Shown here: piece after piece, positions 54,362 through 62,863 of the stretch
How the letters are laid out: each line of letters starts with the position of its first letter
Position numbering within the stretch: the stretch's first letter is position 1
From: Dyella flagellata
Lineage (GTDB): Bacteria > Pseudomonadota > Gammaproteobacteria > Xanthomonadales > Rhodanobacteraceae
DNA: 64,000 bases
Assembly (NCBI RefSeq): GCF_030160275.1
Contig: NZ_BSOA01000010.1
Location: 1 to 64,000 of the forward strand
Direction of reading: 5' to 3'
Made by a program: the position numbers and the translations under genes
Notes under the pieces: model-generated
Databases searched by the model: none
Told to the model about the DNA's origin: nothing
The model's input: the letters and a program-made list of their open reading frames with translations, nothing else

Positions 54362-54793
54362 ATGCAGGACTTGAGGGAACTGCTTTACCGGGTTCAAGGC
54401 AAGGCGGGGCCGGCCTTTTCGGGTATAGGGGTTCTGGTTTGCGACCAGCCCGACCTTCTGCCGATATGTTCACTGCGACCACGCTCGGCGCCACCAAGTC
54501 ACGTGGCGACAGACGACTACCTCGCCCATATCAGTACGCTCACCAGCGAATTTCACGATGGGTTCCACGTAATATCAACACAGGGGCAATTGCTGAAGAT
54601 CGCGCAGTACTTCTCCCCGCCGATCGTCACCAATGCTGAGATTGACTATGGAAAAGTATTTGGAGGGCGCTATCTCGCGGCGCTCTTTGGATCCGCCTTA
54701 TCACAAGTGACTGCGGCAGGTATCGCAAGCAATGGATTCGGCATAGCGGTGTTTCGCAGAGGAGTAGAAGTTCATTTTGAGGGCACGACATGA
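54362..54793 (+). CDS. DisA_N/DAC-like putative nucleotide cyclase
   Basis: This 143-residue single-domain protein starts at ATG 54362 with AGGGAGGGG upstream. The pattern resembles the diadenylate cyclase domain: LRELLYRVQGKAG at the start, FHDGFHVIS (DAC motif L-HDGA; residues 64-72), GQLLKIAQYFSPPIV, and GGRYLAALFGSALSQ (DAC motif GTRHRAA; 101-115), followed by strands AAGIASNGFGIAVFRRG. The HDG and the first Arg are kept, but RHR is RYL, so activity or product may differ. It overlaps a 2TM-beta effector gene by 4 bp. No GGDD motif of mCpol is present. Family call is by eye. Confidence 0.62.
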   Translation: MQDLRELLYRVQGKAGPAFSGIGVLVCDQPDLLPICSLRPRSAPPSHVATDDYLAHISTLTSEFHDGFHVISTQGQLLKIAQYFSPPIVTNAEIDYGKVFGGRYLAALFGSALSQVTAAGIASNGFGIAVFRRGVEVHFEGTT

Positions 54794-55368
54794 TCAACCT
54801 TTTGCCATTCAATCGCCTGGTGACCTGGATCGCGATAGGGTATGCGGGTGCGCTCCTACTGGCGGCAGTCATTTCCGGATCTCCGCTTAACTTTCATGTC
54901 GTCTTGCGGAATGGAACAACGCTCTATCTGGTGCTAATGCTGGTGACGTCGGTTGGCTGGAAGTACATCTGGAAAAAGTTTCCGAGCCTCAATCAGCGAT
55001 TCTTTCCGCTCCTTGAGGGTGAGTGGGACATGACGATTCACTGGCGACAAGGTCAAAAGTGCGGAGTCGCGAAGGCAAAAGCGACCATCAAGCAGACGTT
55101 CTTGGCGATCAGTATGGAGGTCTCGGCGGACGACTCAGACTCCGAGACATTGATGGCGCAACCCAAGAAAGACGCAGAGTCGGGAAGACCTATTCTGTAC
55201 TACGTCTACCGCGTCACGCCTAAATTGAAGACTGAAAAAAGCCCCGCTCCGTACTTAGGATCGGCGATTCTCAGGTTCTTTCCTGCCAATGGGGTCGGAC
55301 AGCTCAAGGGCAACTACTTTACGAGCGCACGAACCGACGGACACTTTGAGCTGTCTCGTCCTGCGTAG
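54790..55368 (+). CDS. Cap15-like two-transmembrane beta-rich effector (S-2TM-beta)
   Basis: This 192-residue protein has two N-terminal membrane helices (WIAIGYAGALLLAAVISG near 13-30; GTTLYLVLMLVTSVGWKYI near 43-61), then a soluble beta-rich domain: PLLEGEWDMTIHW (start), KATIKQTFLAISMEVSADDSD and SETLMAQPKKDAE (the conserved acidic/Ser segment), RPILYYVYRVTPK, GQLKGNYFTSARTDGHFEL. This matches SMODS-associated 2TM beta-strand effectors such as Cap15, which disrupt the inner membrane on nucleotide binding or loss. It is translationally coupled (ATGA) to the cyclase-like gene, so control by its nucleotide is likely. Confidence 0.8.
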   Translation: MINLLPFNRLVTWIAIGYAGALLLAAVISGSPLNFHVVLRNGTTLYLVLMLVTSVGWKYIWKKFPSLNQRFFPLLEGEWDMTIHWRQGQKCGVAKAKATIKQTFLAISMEVSADDSDSETLMAQPKKDAESGRPILYYVYRVTPKLKTEKSPAPYLGSAILRFFPANGVGQLKGNYFTSARTDGHFELSRPA

Positions 55369-55635
55369 ATTGTGCGCACCATTCTCCAGCCCAGGTCTTT
55401 TCGCGCCAACCCTACCGTCACGGGCATTTGGACAAATCGCCGGGAACGCCGGCTTTAAGGAGTCACGAAGAATCGATAACGATGAGAGTGCATGGACTGC
55501 AGATGTGGGGCGGGTTCAGGCCCTGTTCCTGACAAACCACTGAGTTCGCGAGCGCTCTGCAGCCGGGAGTGCTGTCATCCCCGACCACAGGGCGCTCAAC
55601 TCTGCTGAGCCGAATCCCTTCGAATAGGCTCCGCG

Positions 55636-56352
55636 CTAGCTGCCGTTGGCAAGCTCGTCGAACGTCAGGTCCAGATCTTCGTCGTTGGCAATGCGATGCG
55701 TTCTCCAGCTGAGACTCCAGTGTTCGTCCCCGAAAGCCCAGCTCAACGCAGAATGATCCGGTAGACGACCGCGACCGAAAAGCATCACGCCGTCGACGAC
55801 CACCGACAGGTGGCCACTCAGACCCTGGGCATCTTGCAGCAGAAAGTCTTCCATCAGGTACCACCATTGCCCCCGACGCACGAAAGACAGATGACGTCCA
55901 CGATGGATAAATTCAGGACCTGCCGGAACAGCTTCTACATCAGCGCGACTTAGTTGATGGCGCGCGAGAAACTCATCGATCGTAGCCCACGTGACGGATG
56001 GCGGTGGATCGATTCGACCCTCACACACCGCCCTCCCAAGCGTCATCACGAGCTTCAAACGGTCGTCAGCCCAGAAGACGAAATGGTGCACTATCGCTGC
56101 AAGTTCATTGATCTCAGCGGCATCCATTGGAAACTTAGCACACAGGCGAACCTGGCGCTGCTCGTCAGAGCTAACCGGATCAAGCTTGCCATCGTCTTTG
56201 GCGATCATGGCTTGCGAATAGGACTTTTCGACCAGCAGTTGCGCGACCAGGTCACGCCCATGCGACATGCTGAATTTCAAGCCACGAGAACGGGCGTAGC
56301 CGAGAATCTCGGTCACGAGAGACTTCGAAAAAAACAGAGGATGTGACTGCAC
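55636..56352 (-). CDS. Hypothetical protein downstream of the GNAT-like gene
   Basis: The protein is 238 residues from GTG 56352, chosen because GGAGG precedes it at five-base spacing. The longer reading to 56454 adds an implausible leader. I recognise no family. Segments include LVTEILGYARSRGLKFSMSH, HHFVFWADDRLKLVMTLGRAV and a beta-rich C-terminus (HLSVVVDGVMLFGRG, LSWRTHRIANDEDLDL). It follows the kinase and GNAT-like genes on the same strand. Confidence 0.6.
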   Translation of the reverse strand: MQSHPLFFSKSLVTEILGYARSRGLKFSMSHGRDLVAQLLVEKSYSQAMIAKDDGKLDPVSSDEQRQVRLCAKFPMDAAEINELAAIVHHFVFWADDRLKLVMTLGRAVCEGRIDPPPSVTWATIDEFLARHQLSRADVEAVPAGPEFIHRGRHLSFVRRGQWWYLMEDFLLQDAQGLSGHLSVVVDGVMLFGRGRLPDHSALSWAFGDEHWSLSWRTHRIANDEDLDLTFDELANGS

Positions 56353-56453
56353 GTTAGCCTCCAAGCATCGCCGGAATGTTGGGGCTCGATTAAACCAACC
56401 CGGCTGGGTGGCAACGTGGCGCACTGCGGATTCGCAGTGCAAATGGAATCGCA

Positions 56454-57020
56454 CTAATGCTGTCGCGGTCGAGCCAACCGCCCCTGGCAGGGTCCGCTGG
56501 GCCCGTTAAGGACCTGCGCTCTAGGATGTAGCCTAACCTGGGCAAGCAGCGATAGGCAAGTTCCCTCCCACCGGCGAACTCGACAGGTCGATCCGCGGGG
56601 CATTCGAAGGCGTAGCAAGCCATTCGCGTACTGCCCATCGAAACAGCCTAAGACGGTGTTCACCGAACAAGCTTTACCCGTCTCCATTGAAAATCGGCCT
56701 ATCGGGCTATCCTCAACTCTGAAACCATGTTCGACGAAAAAGGCAACGTTTTCCTTCGTCGTGGACGTTAGCGTCAATTCCCGATAATCAAAAGCTCGAG
56801 CAGCGGCCTCCATGTTGCGAATCAGCTTCGGCAGCAATCCTAGGTCGTGATGTGTCTGATGTGCTGACTTCCTCGACGGTTCGGCGATTGGCCGGGAAGG
56901 GTCCAAAAACGCAACGTCCGCTAGTTGACCCATCCCGAGTGTCCCCTTACCCACGATAATATGAGTGAATCGCTTACTGGCACGTCTACCGCTTTCCCGC
57001 TGATGGATTTTGAAATCCAC
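56454..57020 (-). CDS. GNAT-like protein, C-terminal part doubtful
   Basis: This 188-residue reading frame contains ENVAFFVEHGFRVED, the GNAT-like A-x-x-N-FYExxGF signature, preceded by helices LLPKLIRNMEAAARAF and strand RELTLTSTT. The last ~60 residues (from about RLRMPRGS) lack protein-like composition, suggesting a frameshift or late truncation. It lies 27 nt after the kinase stop. It may be a decayed acetyltransferase. Confidence 0.45.
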   Translation of the reverse strand: MDFKIHQRESGRRASKRFTHIIVGKGTLGMGQLADVAFLDPSRPIAEPSRKSAHQTHHDLGLLPKLIRNMEAAARAFDYRELTLTSTTKENVAFFVEHGFRVEDSPIGRFSMETGKACSVNTVLGCFDGQYANGLLRLRMPRGSTCRVRRWEGTCLSLLAQVRLHPRAQVLNGPSGPCQGRLARPRQH

Positions 57021-57047
57021 GTGATTGTCTGGCCGCCTTGCCCTTTT

Positions 57048-58379
57048 CTATTCGATTAGTTTCAAGAACGAACGGCGAGAGGCAACCTTTCTGACGAAGG
57101 CGTCAAGTACCATCGCAAAAAAAGCACCGGAATGGCGACCCACTTCCTCGATCAGTCGCAGCGAGTCCGCAGCTGGTCCGCGATAGTAATCGCAAGGAGT
57201 GCCGTCAACCCTGGAGGTGCAAATTACATCCGCTCCATCCAGCTGAACCTTTTGGTAGGCCATTACCTCAGTGCCTCCTGTTATCTGCCGAAACCGTATA
57301 GTCGTGACCCATGCGTCATTTTCGCGAAGCGGGCTTCCCGCCATCATGATCGGCTCGATATGCTGAGCCGCCGCAAGCGTGCGAATGCGTTGTTCGAAGG
57401 CCACGGCTGCTTCTCGCATTGACATGAGAATAGTGTGGCGTTTAGCAGTCTCGTGCTCGCGCATCATTTCCTGGTATCGCTCTATGGCTGTCGTCATAAC
57501 AGCAGTGGATTCAGTGGGCATTGGATCAAGAATTTCCTCCAGGCGCTCGATTAGGCGGCCGGCCGATTGAAAGCGGAAATTTGGTGTAAATTGGAATCCA
57601 ACATCAAAGAGACTTGTCAGCCTGAGCATCCTAGGGTCATCGCGCGTGGCGACTGGAAAGGCTTCGCGGAGGTGTCGGTGGGGCGGCAAGCCGTTTCCTC
57701 CGAAAGACAGCGTCCTCGGGTATGTGGCAGTCAGCAGATAAAACAGAATTCCCACGACGAACGTCACGTCCGACCGCGGGTCGTCACGCGGCTGACCGGC
57801 AGCCATCTCTGGCAGGCGGAGAAAGCGGTTTCCAAGCTCCTGCCCTGCCCGTGTGGCATGGTCACCCTCGCGATCATCGGGAGGAAGCCAGGCGATGCCA
57901 AAATCGACCAGAAAGAGCTCGCCACTAGGGTCAATAATGATGTTTTCCGGTTTGATGTCGCGGTGTAAGACATGGCTGCCGTGACAGCGCTCCACGATGC
58001 GTGCTAGCGACAACGTGAATTTCAGTGCTCCCTCGATCGATAATGGTCTCTTGAGATATTGCTGAAGGTTGACGCCATCGACCCAAGCCTGAACAAGATA
58101 AAGTTCTTCCTCTTCGCGGGCATGCCCAGTGTTCGAGTCGAAGATCGCAGGCACACCCTTGCCCATTACCTTAGCCAGGCCGACAACTTCCTGCTTCATC
58201 CGTCGTCTGCGTTCTTCCCGATCCACTGGATCGGGAAGCATTTCTTTGAGCGCACCGAGCCGACCGCACGTTTTTCCCCGGACTTGTTTGATGGAGCCTT
58301 GCCCACCTCTACGCGGATTGACGTCATCAACTATGATCCATCGTTCCATCCAAGGTAGAACTTGACTCTCTAATTCCAT
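57048..58379 (-). CDS. Hanks-type Ser/Thr protein kinase with unknown C-terminal domain
   Basis: The protein is 443 residues from ATG 58379 (MELESQ). The kinase domain has a glycine-loop segment RRGGQGSIKQV, the ATP Lys45 in GALKEM, catalytic loop HRDIKPEN (139-146), metal-binding DFG (159-161) and APE-like LPEMAAGQ. Residues 290-443 are a separate domain of unknown type (EAAVAFEQRIRTLAAAQ, EVMAYQKVQLDGADVI). No transmembrane segment is seen, so it is cytosolic. Kinases of this type are found in defence islands, but no specific system is recognised. Confidence 0.85.
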   Translation of the reverse strand: MELESQVLPWMERWIIVDDVNPRRGGQGSIKQVRGKTCGRLGALKEMLPDPVDREERRRRMKQEVVGLAKVMGKGVPAIFDSNTGHAREEEELYLVQAWVDGVNLQQYLKRPLSIEGALKFTLSLARIVERCHGSHVLHRDIKPENIIIDPSGELFLVDFGIAWLPPDDREGDHATRAGQELGNRFLRLPEMAAGQPRDDPRSDVTFVVGILFYLLTATYPRTLSFGGNGLPPHRHLREAFPVATRDDPRMLRLTSLFDVGFQFTPNFRFQSAGRLIERLEEILDPMPTESTAVMTTAIERYQEMMREHETAKRHTILMSMREAAVAFEQRIRTLAAAQHIEPIMMAGSPLRENDAWVTTIRFRQITGGTEVMAYQKVQLDGADVICTSRVDGTPCDYYRGPAADSLRLIEEVGRHSGAFFAMVLDAFVRKVASRRSFLKLIE

Positions 58380-58640
58380 GGTCTTCAGGGGCAATGATAA
58401 ACAGTGTAGCCAGCATAGCGTTTCAGAAAGCAGTATGGGCGAACTACCCCTGATAACCATCGCTAATCGCCGTACCAAGGTCCACTTCCGGCCAGCGGCA
58501 GGTATCGAAAAGTGAACCTGTTGTCACCCTGTTGTCGCTGCCCAGGTTTGCCCAACCCGATTACATCGGTCAAGAGCACCCCATCCGGTCAGCGAAAGGC
58601 TATTTCATAGGCTTCCAGGACTGCATTTTTAATTACTGTT
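58380..58640. other. Intergenic region upstream of the kinase gene
   Basis: The gap 58380-58793 between the kinase start and the next gene totals 414 bases. Its right half is a repeat copy (58641-58746). The left half should hold the kinase promoter; I see no clear gene or motif in it. Confidence 0.4.
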
Positions 58641-58746
58641 GCAAATTGGGACATGATTTAAAACGCGCGGGATCATGAATACCTGGTTTTCTGCGCTGAC
58701 CATACGCGCGCGGCCGAACATAATTAAGTCAACCTGATGCCGTTTC
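58641..58746 (-). repeat. Repeat copy 1: relic of C-terminal-coding segment
   Basis: Read on the minus strand this encodes RHQVDLIMFGRARMVSAEN...IPRVLNHVP, which is colinear with the last 36 residues of the protein at 61038-61463 (RYQVDLIVLGRAPMVSTEDL...IPHVLNHGC). It has no start or upstream part, so it is a remnant. Confidence 0.75.
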
Positions 58747-58793
58747 TTCTATTACGTCTTTAGTGATGACCCATTCCCTTTCGCGAGGTCTTT

Positions 58794-59729
58794 TTACATA
58801 AGACTCATTGCGGTTATGAATAATATTGTCATTACAGTCAATATGAATATCAGCATTGACGAATATATGCCTATCGCCCCGCCCCTTGGTGTTCCTGCGG
58901 CCGCAAGCAAATTAATGGATGACTTTTTAATAAAACTTAAAAAGCAAGATAATAAATGTGACATCATAATAAATAACAATGATAGCTGACTTGTAAGCGC
59001 GCAATAAAAAACTACAGGCTCTGGGATGAAATAGGTTGAAAACAAGCCCCTCGTCGTTACGTGGATTATGGTCGGGGTGTTAAGAATGTTCAATAAAGAA
59101 TCAAATCCGTCAAATGGCCTATAGGGCATCGATGGAATAGCGTCATTGGGCGCCAGGTCCGCATAAAGTCGAAGCATGTCTATATAGCGCATAAAGTAGA
59201 GCCCGATCGTAAAAATGAAAAATGAAACTGAAATCATCACAATATAGATTGCTATGAATTTTAGGGATAGAAAGCCGTTTAGCCTCCCAATTCCTATTCC
59301 AAATCTAGTTATTGATATAGCGGCAAAGTCAATCAATAGAGTAACAAATATGGCTTCACAGAAATAATCATGAAGAGATTCCATCATTAAGGACGACATG
59401 GGTTTTGTGAAGGCTTGTATGTCAACCCCTCTGTTGTGAAAAAACCATAAGGAGAGGTATATGAGCGAACTTAGGAGTGTGTAGATTGGTATTGAAGCGA
59501 AGGATTTCATTGAAAAAAATACTTTTCCAAAGTAGCCTTCGAAAATTGAGGCCCAAACACCTGCTGCCTGCTCTACAGTGGAGGATCCGAATGTATGGCC
59601 TCGCAATTCATTAATAACTCCATCTCGCCACTTTTTCGTCGTAGCAGAAACAGCGACAAATATCGACGCTCCAAAAGCAAGAACACCAAAAATGGCTGCA
59701 ATTATTCCCATACGATCAACTAAGGACAT
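58794..59729 (-). CDS. AT-rich polytopic membrane protein, unknown
   Basis: This 311-residue protein has about seven membrane helices (IIAAIFGVLAFGASIFVAVSA; IPIYTLLSSLIYLSLWFF; IFVTLLIDFAAISI; FIAIYIVMISVSFFIFTIGLY; and the C-terminal SSMLIFILTVMTILFITAMS). The gene is visibly AT-rich compared with its surroundings, indicating recent transfer. No family is recognised. It lies between two copies of a C-terminal-coding repeat. Confidence 0.7.
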   Translation of the reverse strand: MSLVDRMGIIAAIFGVLAFGASIFVAVSATTKKWRDGVINELRGHTFGSSTVEQAAGVWASIFEGYFGKVFFSMKSFASIPIYTLLSSLIYLSLWFFHNRGVDIQAFTKPMSSLMMESLHDYFCEAIFVTLLIDFAAISITRFGIGIGRLNGFLSLKFIAIYIVMISVSFFIFTIGLYFMRYIDMLRLYADLAPNDAIPSMPYRPFDGFDSLLNILNTPTIIHVTTRGLFSTYFIPEPVVFYCALTSQLSLLFIMMSHLLSCFLSFIKKSSINLLAAAGTPRGGAIGIYSSMLIFILTVMTILFITAMSLM

Positions 59730-59930
59730 TGCTCTTCCTCATAAAATAGGTTTGCCTGGCGCGTATCTATCGACATTTTTGTTGCGTTCTTGAGCTGCGG
59801 CCAGAGAAGGAACACTGATGCGCCTGACAACATTGAGTAGGGGTCATGGTGATTCATCGTTCATTCATCATGTAACTGCTGTCACGTGATGCAAGAAGGC
59901 TATCGAAGTACCGCCACGCGTGCGTGATCG

Positions 59931-60470
59931 CTACTCACTAACAGTTATGGAGCTAAATCTTCCATTTCTGAAATAGTAAAGTGTGGAACCTGCCTCGATG
60001 GCTTCGTACAAGACGGAATCCAGAGAAACGGCAATTTTCTTCCCGGTTACGTCCACATATTTGCCCGGTGGTGCTTTTGAAACAACCGATAGATAAGCAA
60101 CTTCCTGGGGACCACTTAAAATGCTAATCGAATGGATGCCCTGGCCATCGTTGAGGATCAACAACGCTTGCTGCAATTCATGATCTCTTTTGAAGATGGT
60201 CACTGCATAGCTTTTGTAGGCCTTCGATTTTAGCTTTGCCTTAAAAATACCTGGGCAATCGGTCCCGTGCTGCTTGATCCAAAGGTCCCGATCTTCGGCG
60301 CGAAGATCTTCCAAGCTGACAACCTGCCAACCTGAATAGCTTCTCTGCAATTCGGCTTGTACTTCGGGAACTGTGCACTGTGCGACTGCGTGCGCCAAGC
60401 GAACGGCTAGCCCACAACTAAGAACAGCCATTCGAAAAAAAAGCCGAAGTGCAATCGTTTTGCGATTCAT
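59931..60470 (-). CDS. Secreted hypothetical protein
   Basis: This 179-residue protein has a signal peptide (MNRKTIALRLFFRMAVLSCG..., cleavage after AHA or AQC). The mature part is small and beta-rich (GWQVVSLEDLRAEDRDLWI, HGTDCPGIFKAKL, YAVTIFKRDHELQQALLIL). Two Cys may form a disulfide. No family is recognised. It may be an immunity or adaptor-type protein given the neighbours, but this is only positional. Confidence 0.65.
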   Translation of the reverse strand: MNRKTIALRLFFRMAVLSCGLAVRLAHAVAQCTVPEVQAELQRSYSGWQVVSLEDLRAEDRDLWIKQHGTDCPGIFKAKLKSKAYKSYAVTIFKRDHELQQALLILNDGQGIHSISILSGPQEVAYLSVVSKAPPGKYVDVTGKKIAVSLDSVLYEAIEAGSTLYYFRNGRFSSITVSE

Positions 60471-60554
60471 AAGCTCAGCATCGTTATCAAATTATCCCCT
60501 CAGGCATACGTGTTGCACACGCCTGAATACCCTTTTTTGCGCGCTGCCCAAACG

Positions 60555-60592
60555 CTCTCGGTCGGACAGAATTAAGTCAACCTGGTACCGTT
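60555..60592 (-). repeat. Repeat copy 2 (short): C-terminal-coding remnant
   Basis: A short copy sharing AATTAAGTCAACCTGGTACC with the other two. On the minus strand it encodes RYQVDLIL before diverging. It lies just downstream of the 60606 gene stop. Confidence 0.65.
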
Positions 60593-60605
60593 ATTACGAT
60601 CTTGA

Positions 60606-61022
60606 TTACGCCCGCTCGACTATGTAACGCAACTTTGAAACGTCAATCGTCACTTTGCGCCTCGTTGCCCATCGACCAGCCTCGTCAATGGCAGCATGAA
60701 TGGCATTTTTAAGGTAGATGATCGGATCCGATGGCACTTCTTCGGGCACTGCCACCTGGACCATTAGTAAAGCTCTCGACTTGGAAAATCGACCCGTTCG
60801 AACTCCAGCAAACTCCGGCTTCAATATATTTCCGGGAGCCTGAAACACCACATTTAGATTCAATGGTGCTTCGACACCCCGTCGTGCCTCCTCGATACGA
60901 TTGGTCAAATCTGTAATCGCATCGTCCCATGGCTTGTTGGCTAAGGTTGAACCACCAATGATCGAACCAAGGGAAAGAACCAGCGTCTCTTCCATCTCGT
61001 CATTCACGTCTACGGATTTCAT
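60606..61022 (-). CDS. Hypothetical protein, third gene of DUF2235 operon
   Basis: The protein is 138 residues from ATG 61022 (MKSVDVNDEMEE). Segments: VLSLGSIIGGSTLANKPWDDA, APLNLNVVFQAPGNILKPEFAG, LLMVQVAVPEEVPSDPIIYL. It is well formed but of no recognised family. It follows the 61038 gene by 15 nt and may be an immunity or partner protein for the upstream lipase; that is positional inference. Confidence 0.7.
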   Translation of the reverse strand: MKSVDVNDEMEETLVLSLGSIIGGSTLANKPWDDAITDLTNRIEEARRGVEAPLNLNVVFQAPGNILKPEFAGVRTGRFSKSRALLMVQVAVPEEVPSDPIIYLKNAIHAAIDEAGRWATRRKVTIDVSKLRYIVERA

Positions 61023-61037
61023 GGAACATATCACGCC

Positions 61038-61463
61038 TTATCGATGCAAATTGGGGCATCCATGATTTAAAACGTGTGGAATCCTGGGTGCCAGGTCTTC
61101 CGTGCTGACCATAGGTGCTCGGCCTAACACAATTAAGTCAACCTGGTACCGTTTTTCCGGATTACCTTCGGATGGCGAGACACCATCCTGCGCGAGCAGT
61201 TCGGTGGAATTGAGATTGACGGGTTCATACCACGCGCCGCTTGCCGGGTCGTAATCCACGACCTCCACGTATTCGCCGCGCGGGCCGGGCTTCAAGTTGG
61301 ACTCCCAAGGCACTTCGATAATCGCATGGTTGATCGCCGCTGTATCCAGTTGCAACGATAAGCTCGGGTCAAAGGCGTAGCCGCGAAGCCGTCGAAATGG
61401 CGGTCGATTGGTCAGTTCTTGTGGTGTTGCGGTGAGAAAATCCTTGTTCAGACTCGACAACAT
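61038..61463 (-). CDS. Hypothetical protein with a repeated C-terminal segment
   Basis: This 141-residue protein has an N-terminal part (PPFRRLRGYAFDPSLSLQLD, HAIIEVPWESNLKPGPRGEY, VEVVDYDPASGAWYEPVNL) like the N-terminus of larger uncharacterised proteins in which it leads to a peptidase-like region. Here it ends after about 100 residues with a 36-residue tail, RYQVDLIVLGRAPMV..., that recurs as relics at 58.6 and 60.6 kb. It may be a truncated gene joined to a repeated tail. It is 27 nt after the DUF2235 gene. Confidence 0.65.
   Translation of the reverse strand: MLSSLNKDFLTATPQELTNRPPFRRLRGYAFDPSLSLQLDTAAINHAIIEVPWESNLKPGPRGEYVEVVDYDPASGAWYEPVNLNSTELLAQDGVSPSEGNPEKRYQVDLIVLGRAPMVSTEDLAPRIPHVLNHGCPNLHR
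61046..61156 (-). repeat. Repeat copy 3, inside the C-terminus of the 61038 gene
   Basis: This is the intact, in-frame version of the segment repeated at 58641-58746 and, in short, at 60555-60592. All share the core AATTAAGTCAACCTG. Confidence 0.75.
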
Positions 61464-61490
61464 GGGACAGCTCCGTCGAATGCTTCGTGG

Positions 61491-62513
61491 CTACGATTGG
61501 CTCGAGGTGGCTACATTGGCGGGACGATAACGCATCTTGGGATCGTTCATTCGAGAAAAGGCTGAAGAATGGATGCTCTCGCAGCTATCAATGCCACGAC
61601 ATACGGGACGCGTTACGGGCCTCAATAAGCGGTACGTCAGCGTCATTGAATTCGCCAAATAGGAGTCGTAATGGGGTTCAAAGAACGCCAGATAGTGCTG
61701 GTCGAACTCCATTCCCAGTCCTCTCGCTTTGTCGGCCATCCAATGCAGTGCGCCGTTGGCCAACCCGTCGGGGGTGTAGCCACCGCCTACGTTGCAATGT
61801 ACACCCGAAAACCACACTTGCTCGAGAACACCAGCCCATCCTACGGGCCTCTCCCAGATGCTGGGAAGGAAGGGTTTTCGTCGCTCGTCAATCGCCAGCG
61901 CTTGGTAGGCATGGTGAATGTGCGACGTCAAACTGATGTCGTGATATTTATATTTATTGGCGTTGAACAACTGCCCGAGCAGACCCGGCGCTCCCAACGC
62001 ACCGACCGTATCCCAGACACCGATCATACGAATGGGCGGGCAAGGTCGCAGATGTCTGGTATGACGGTTGGCTTGTGCCCATAAGTCGGTGCCCGGGCCC
62101 TGCTGTGCCACGTAGCAGGCATACAGGTCTGGCACGAAATAATCGTCCCCTTTTTCGATCAGTCCCGCGAAATTCATGAACCCACTGAGCGTTCGAACGG
62201 TGAAAGCGCCACGGCTGAATCCAAACAGATAGAGCTCATCACCGGGCGCGTAGTTATACACAATGGCGCGATACAGCTCGCGCACATTTTGTTCGACGCC
62301 ACTGCCGAAAGCCCCACCTGTCCATTTGTCCAGCCCGTGACCGGTGCCTACGCCGTCGTGATAGAACACCACTTGGTCAATGCCGTCCGCTGATTGCGGT
62401 AGCACGGAGCGCGCTAGCTTTGTGACATTAGTCGGACGACGCTTCTGCTTGGTCTCGCCAACCTGGTCACGAATGTTCCAGGTGCCGTCAGCACAGATGA
62501 TCAGACGCTTCAT
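61491..62513 (-). CDS. DUF2235 (Tle1-type) alpha/beta hydrolase
   Basis: This 340-residue protein has the DUF2235 pattern: MKRLIICADGTWN at the start, QVVFYHDGVGTG, a nucleophile elbow FGFSRGAFTVRTLSGF with GFSRG (Ser), MIGVWDTVGALG and FSGVHCNVGGGY with the catalytic His. The family includes T6SS phospholipase effectors (Tle1) and other lipases. It leads a three-gene operon with two small uncharacterised genes. No VgrG or PAAR gene is in view, so T6SS association is not shown. Confidence 0.85.
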   Translation of the reverse strand: MKRLIICADGTWNIRDQVGETKQKRRPTNVTKLARSVLPQSADGIDQVVFYHDGVGTGHGLDKWTGGAFGSGVEQNVRELYRAIVYNYAPGDELYLFGFSRGAFTVRTLSGFMNFAGLIEKGDDYFVPDLYACYVAQQGPGTDLWAQANRHTRHLRPCPPIRMIGVWDTVGALGAPGLLGQLFNANKYKYHDISLTSHIHHAYQALAIDERRKPFLPSIWERPVGWAGVLEQVWFSGVHCNVGGGYTPDGLANGALHWMADKARGLGMEFDQHYLAFFEPHYDSYLANSMTLTYRLLRPVTRPVCRGIDSCESIHSSAFSRMNDPKMRYRPANVATSSQS

Positions 62514-62863
62514 TACCCCCTACTCCTATAGTCCGTTTATCGCCGATGAATCGCGATGCCTCTAAACGGGAGGCGTCTCAACCGCCTTGCGGAGTTCCAA
62601 TCTATTGCGGAAATATCTTCTCTCACGTAATGCATGCTCTCCGAGTATGTTCCTCAATTTAGGACGATGAAAAGGTATTGGAAACGGCTCGTAAAAACAT
62701 CGGAAAGCAAATCGAGGCTCATGAATCAGCTTGATTGTTAAATAAATTGCCGTCACAAGAGCGCCTCCCGACGATTCGTAACTGTGCTTCTGCGCCCATG
62801 CGCCATGCGTAACCAACTGATGCGGCTAATTTGATTCCTATTTTCCAAGGAATAACAGTGAAG
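62514..62863. other. Intergenic stretch with possible degraded coding sequence
   Basis: This 350-base stretch separates the DUF2235 gene from the MBL-fold gene stop. On the minus strand, one frame reads DGSGSFTVIPWKIGIKLAAS then MGAEAQLRIVGRR, and a second frame continues ESSGGALVTAIYLTIKLIHE, as if a small gene or C-terminal extension had a frameshift. No start with a ribosome site was found; I do not call a gene. Confidence 0.3.

Noticed and set aside
54362-54793. mCpol of a standard Panoptes system
   Set aside because: No GGDD-type palm motif is present; HDG and GGRYLAA fit a DAC-like fold better.
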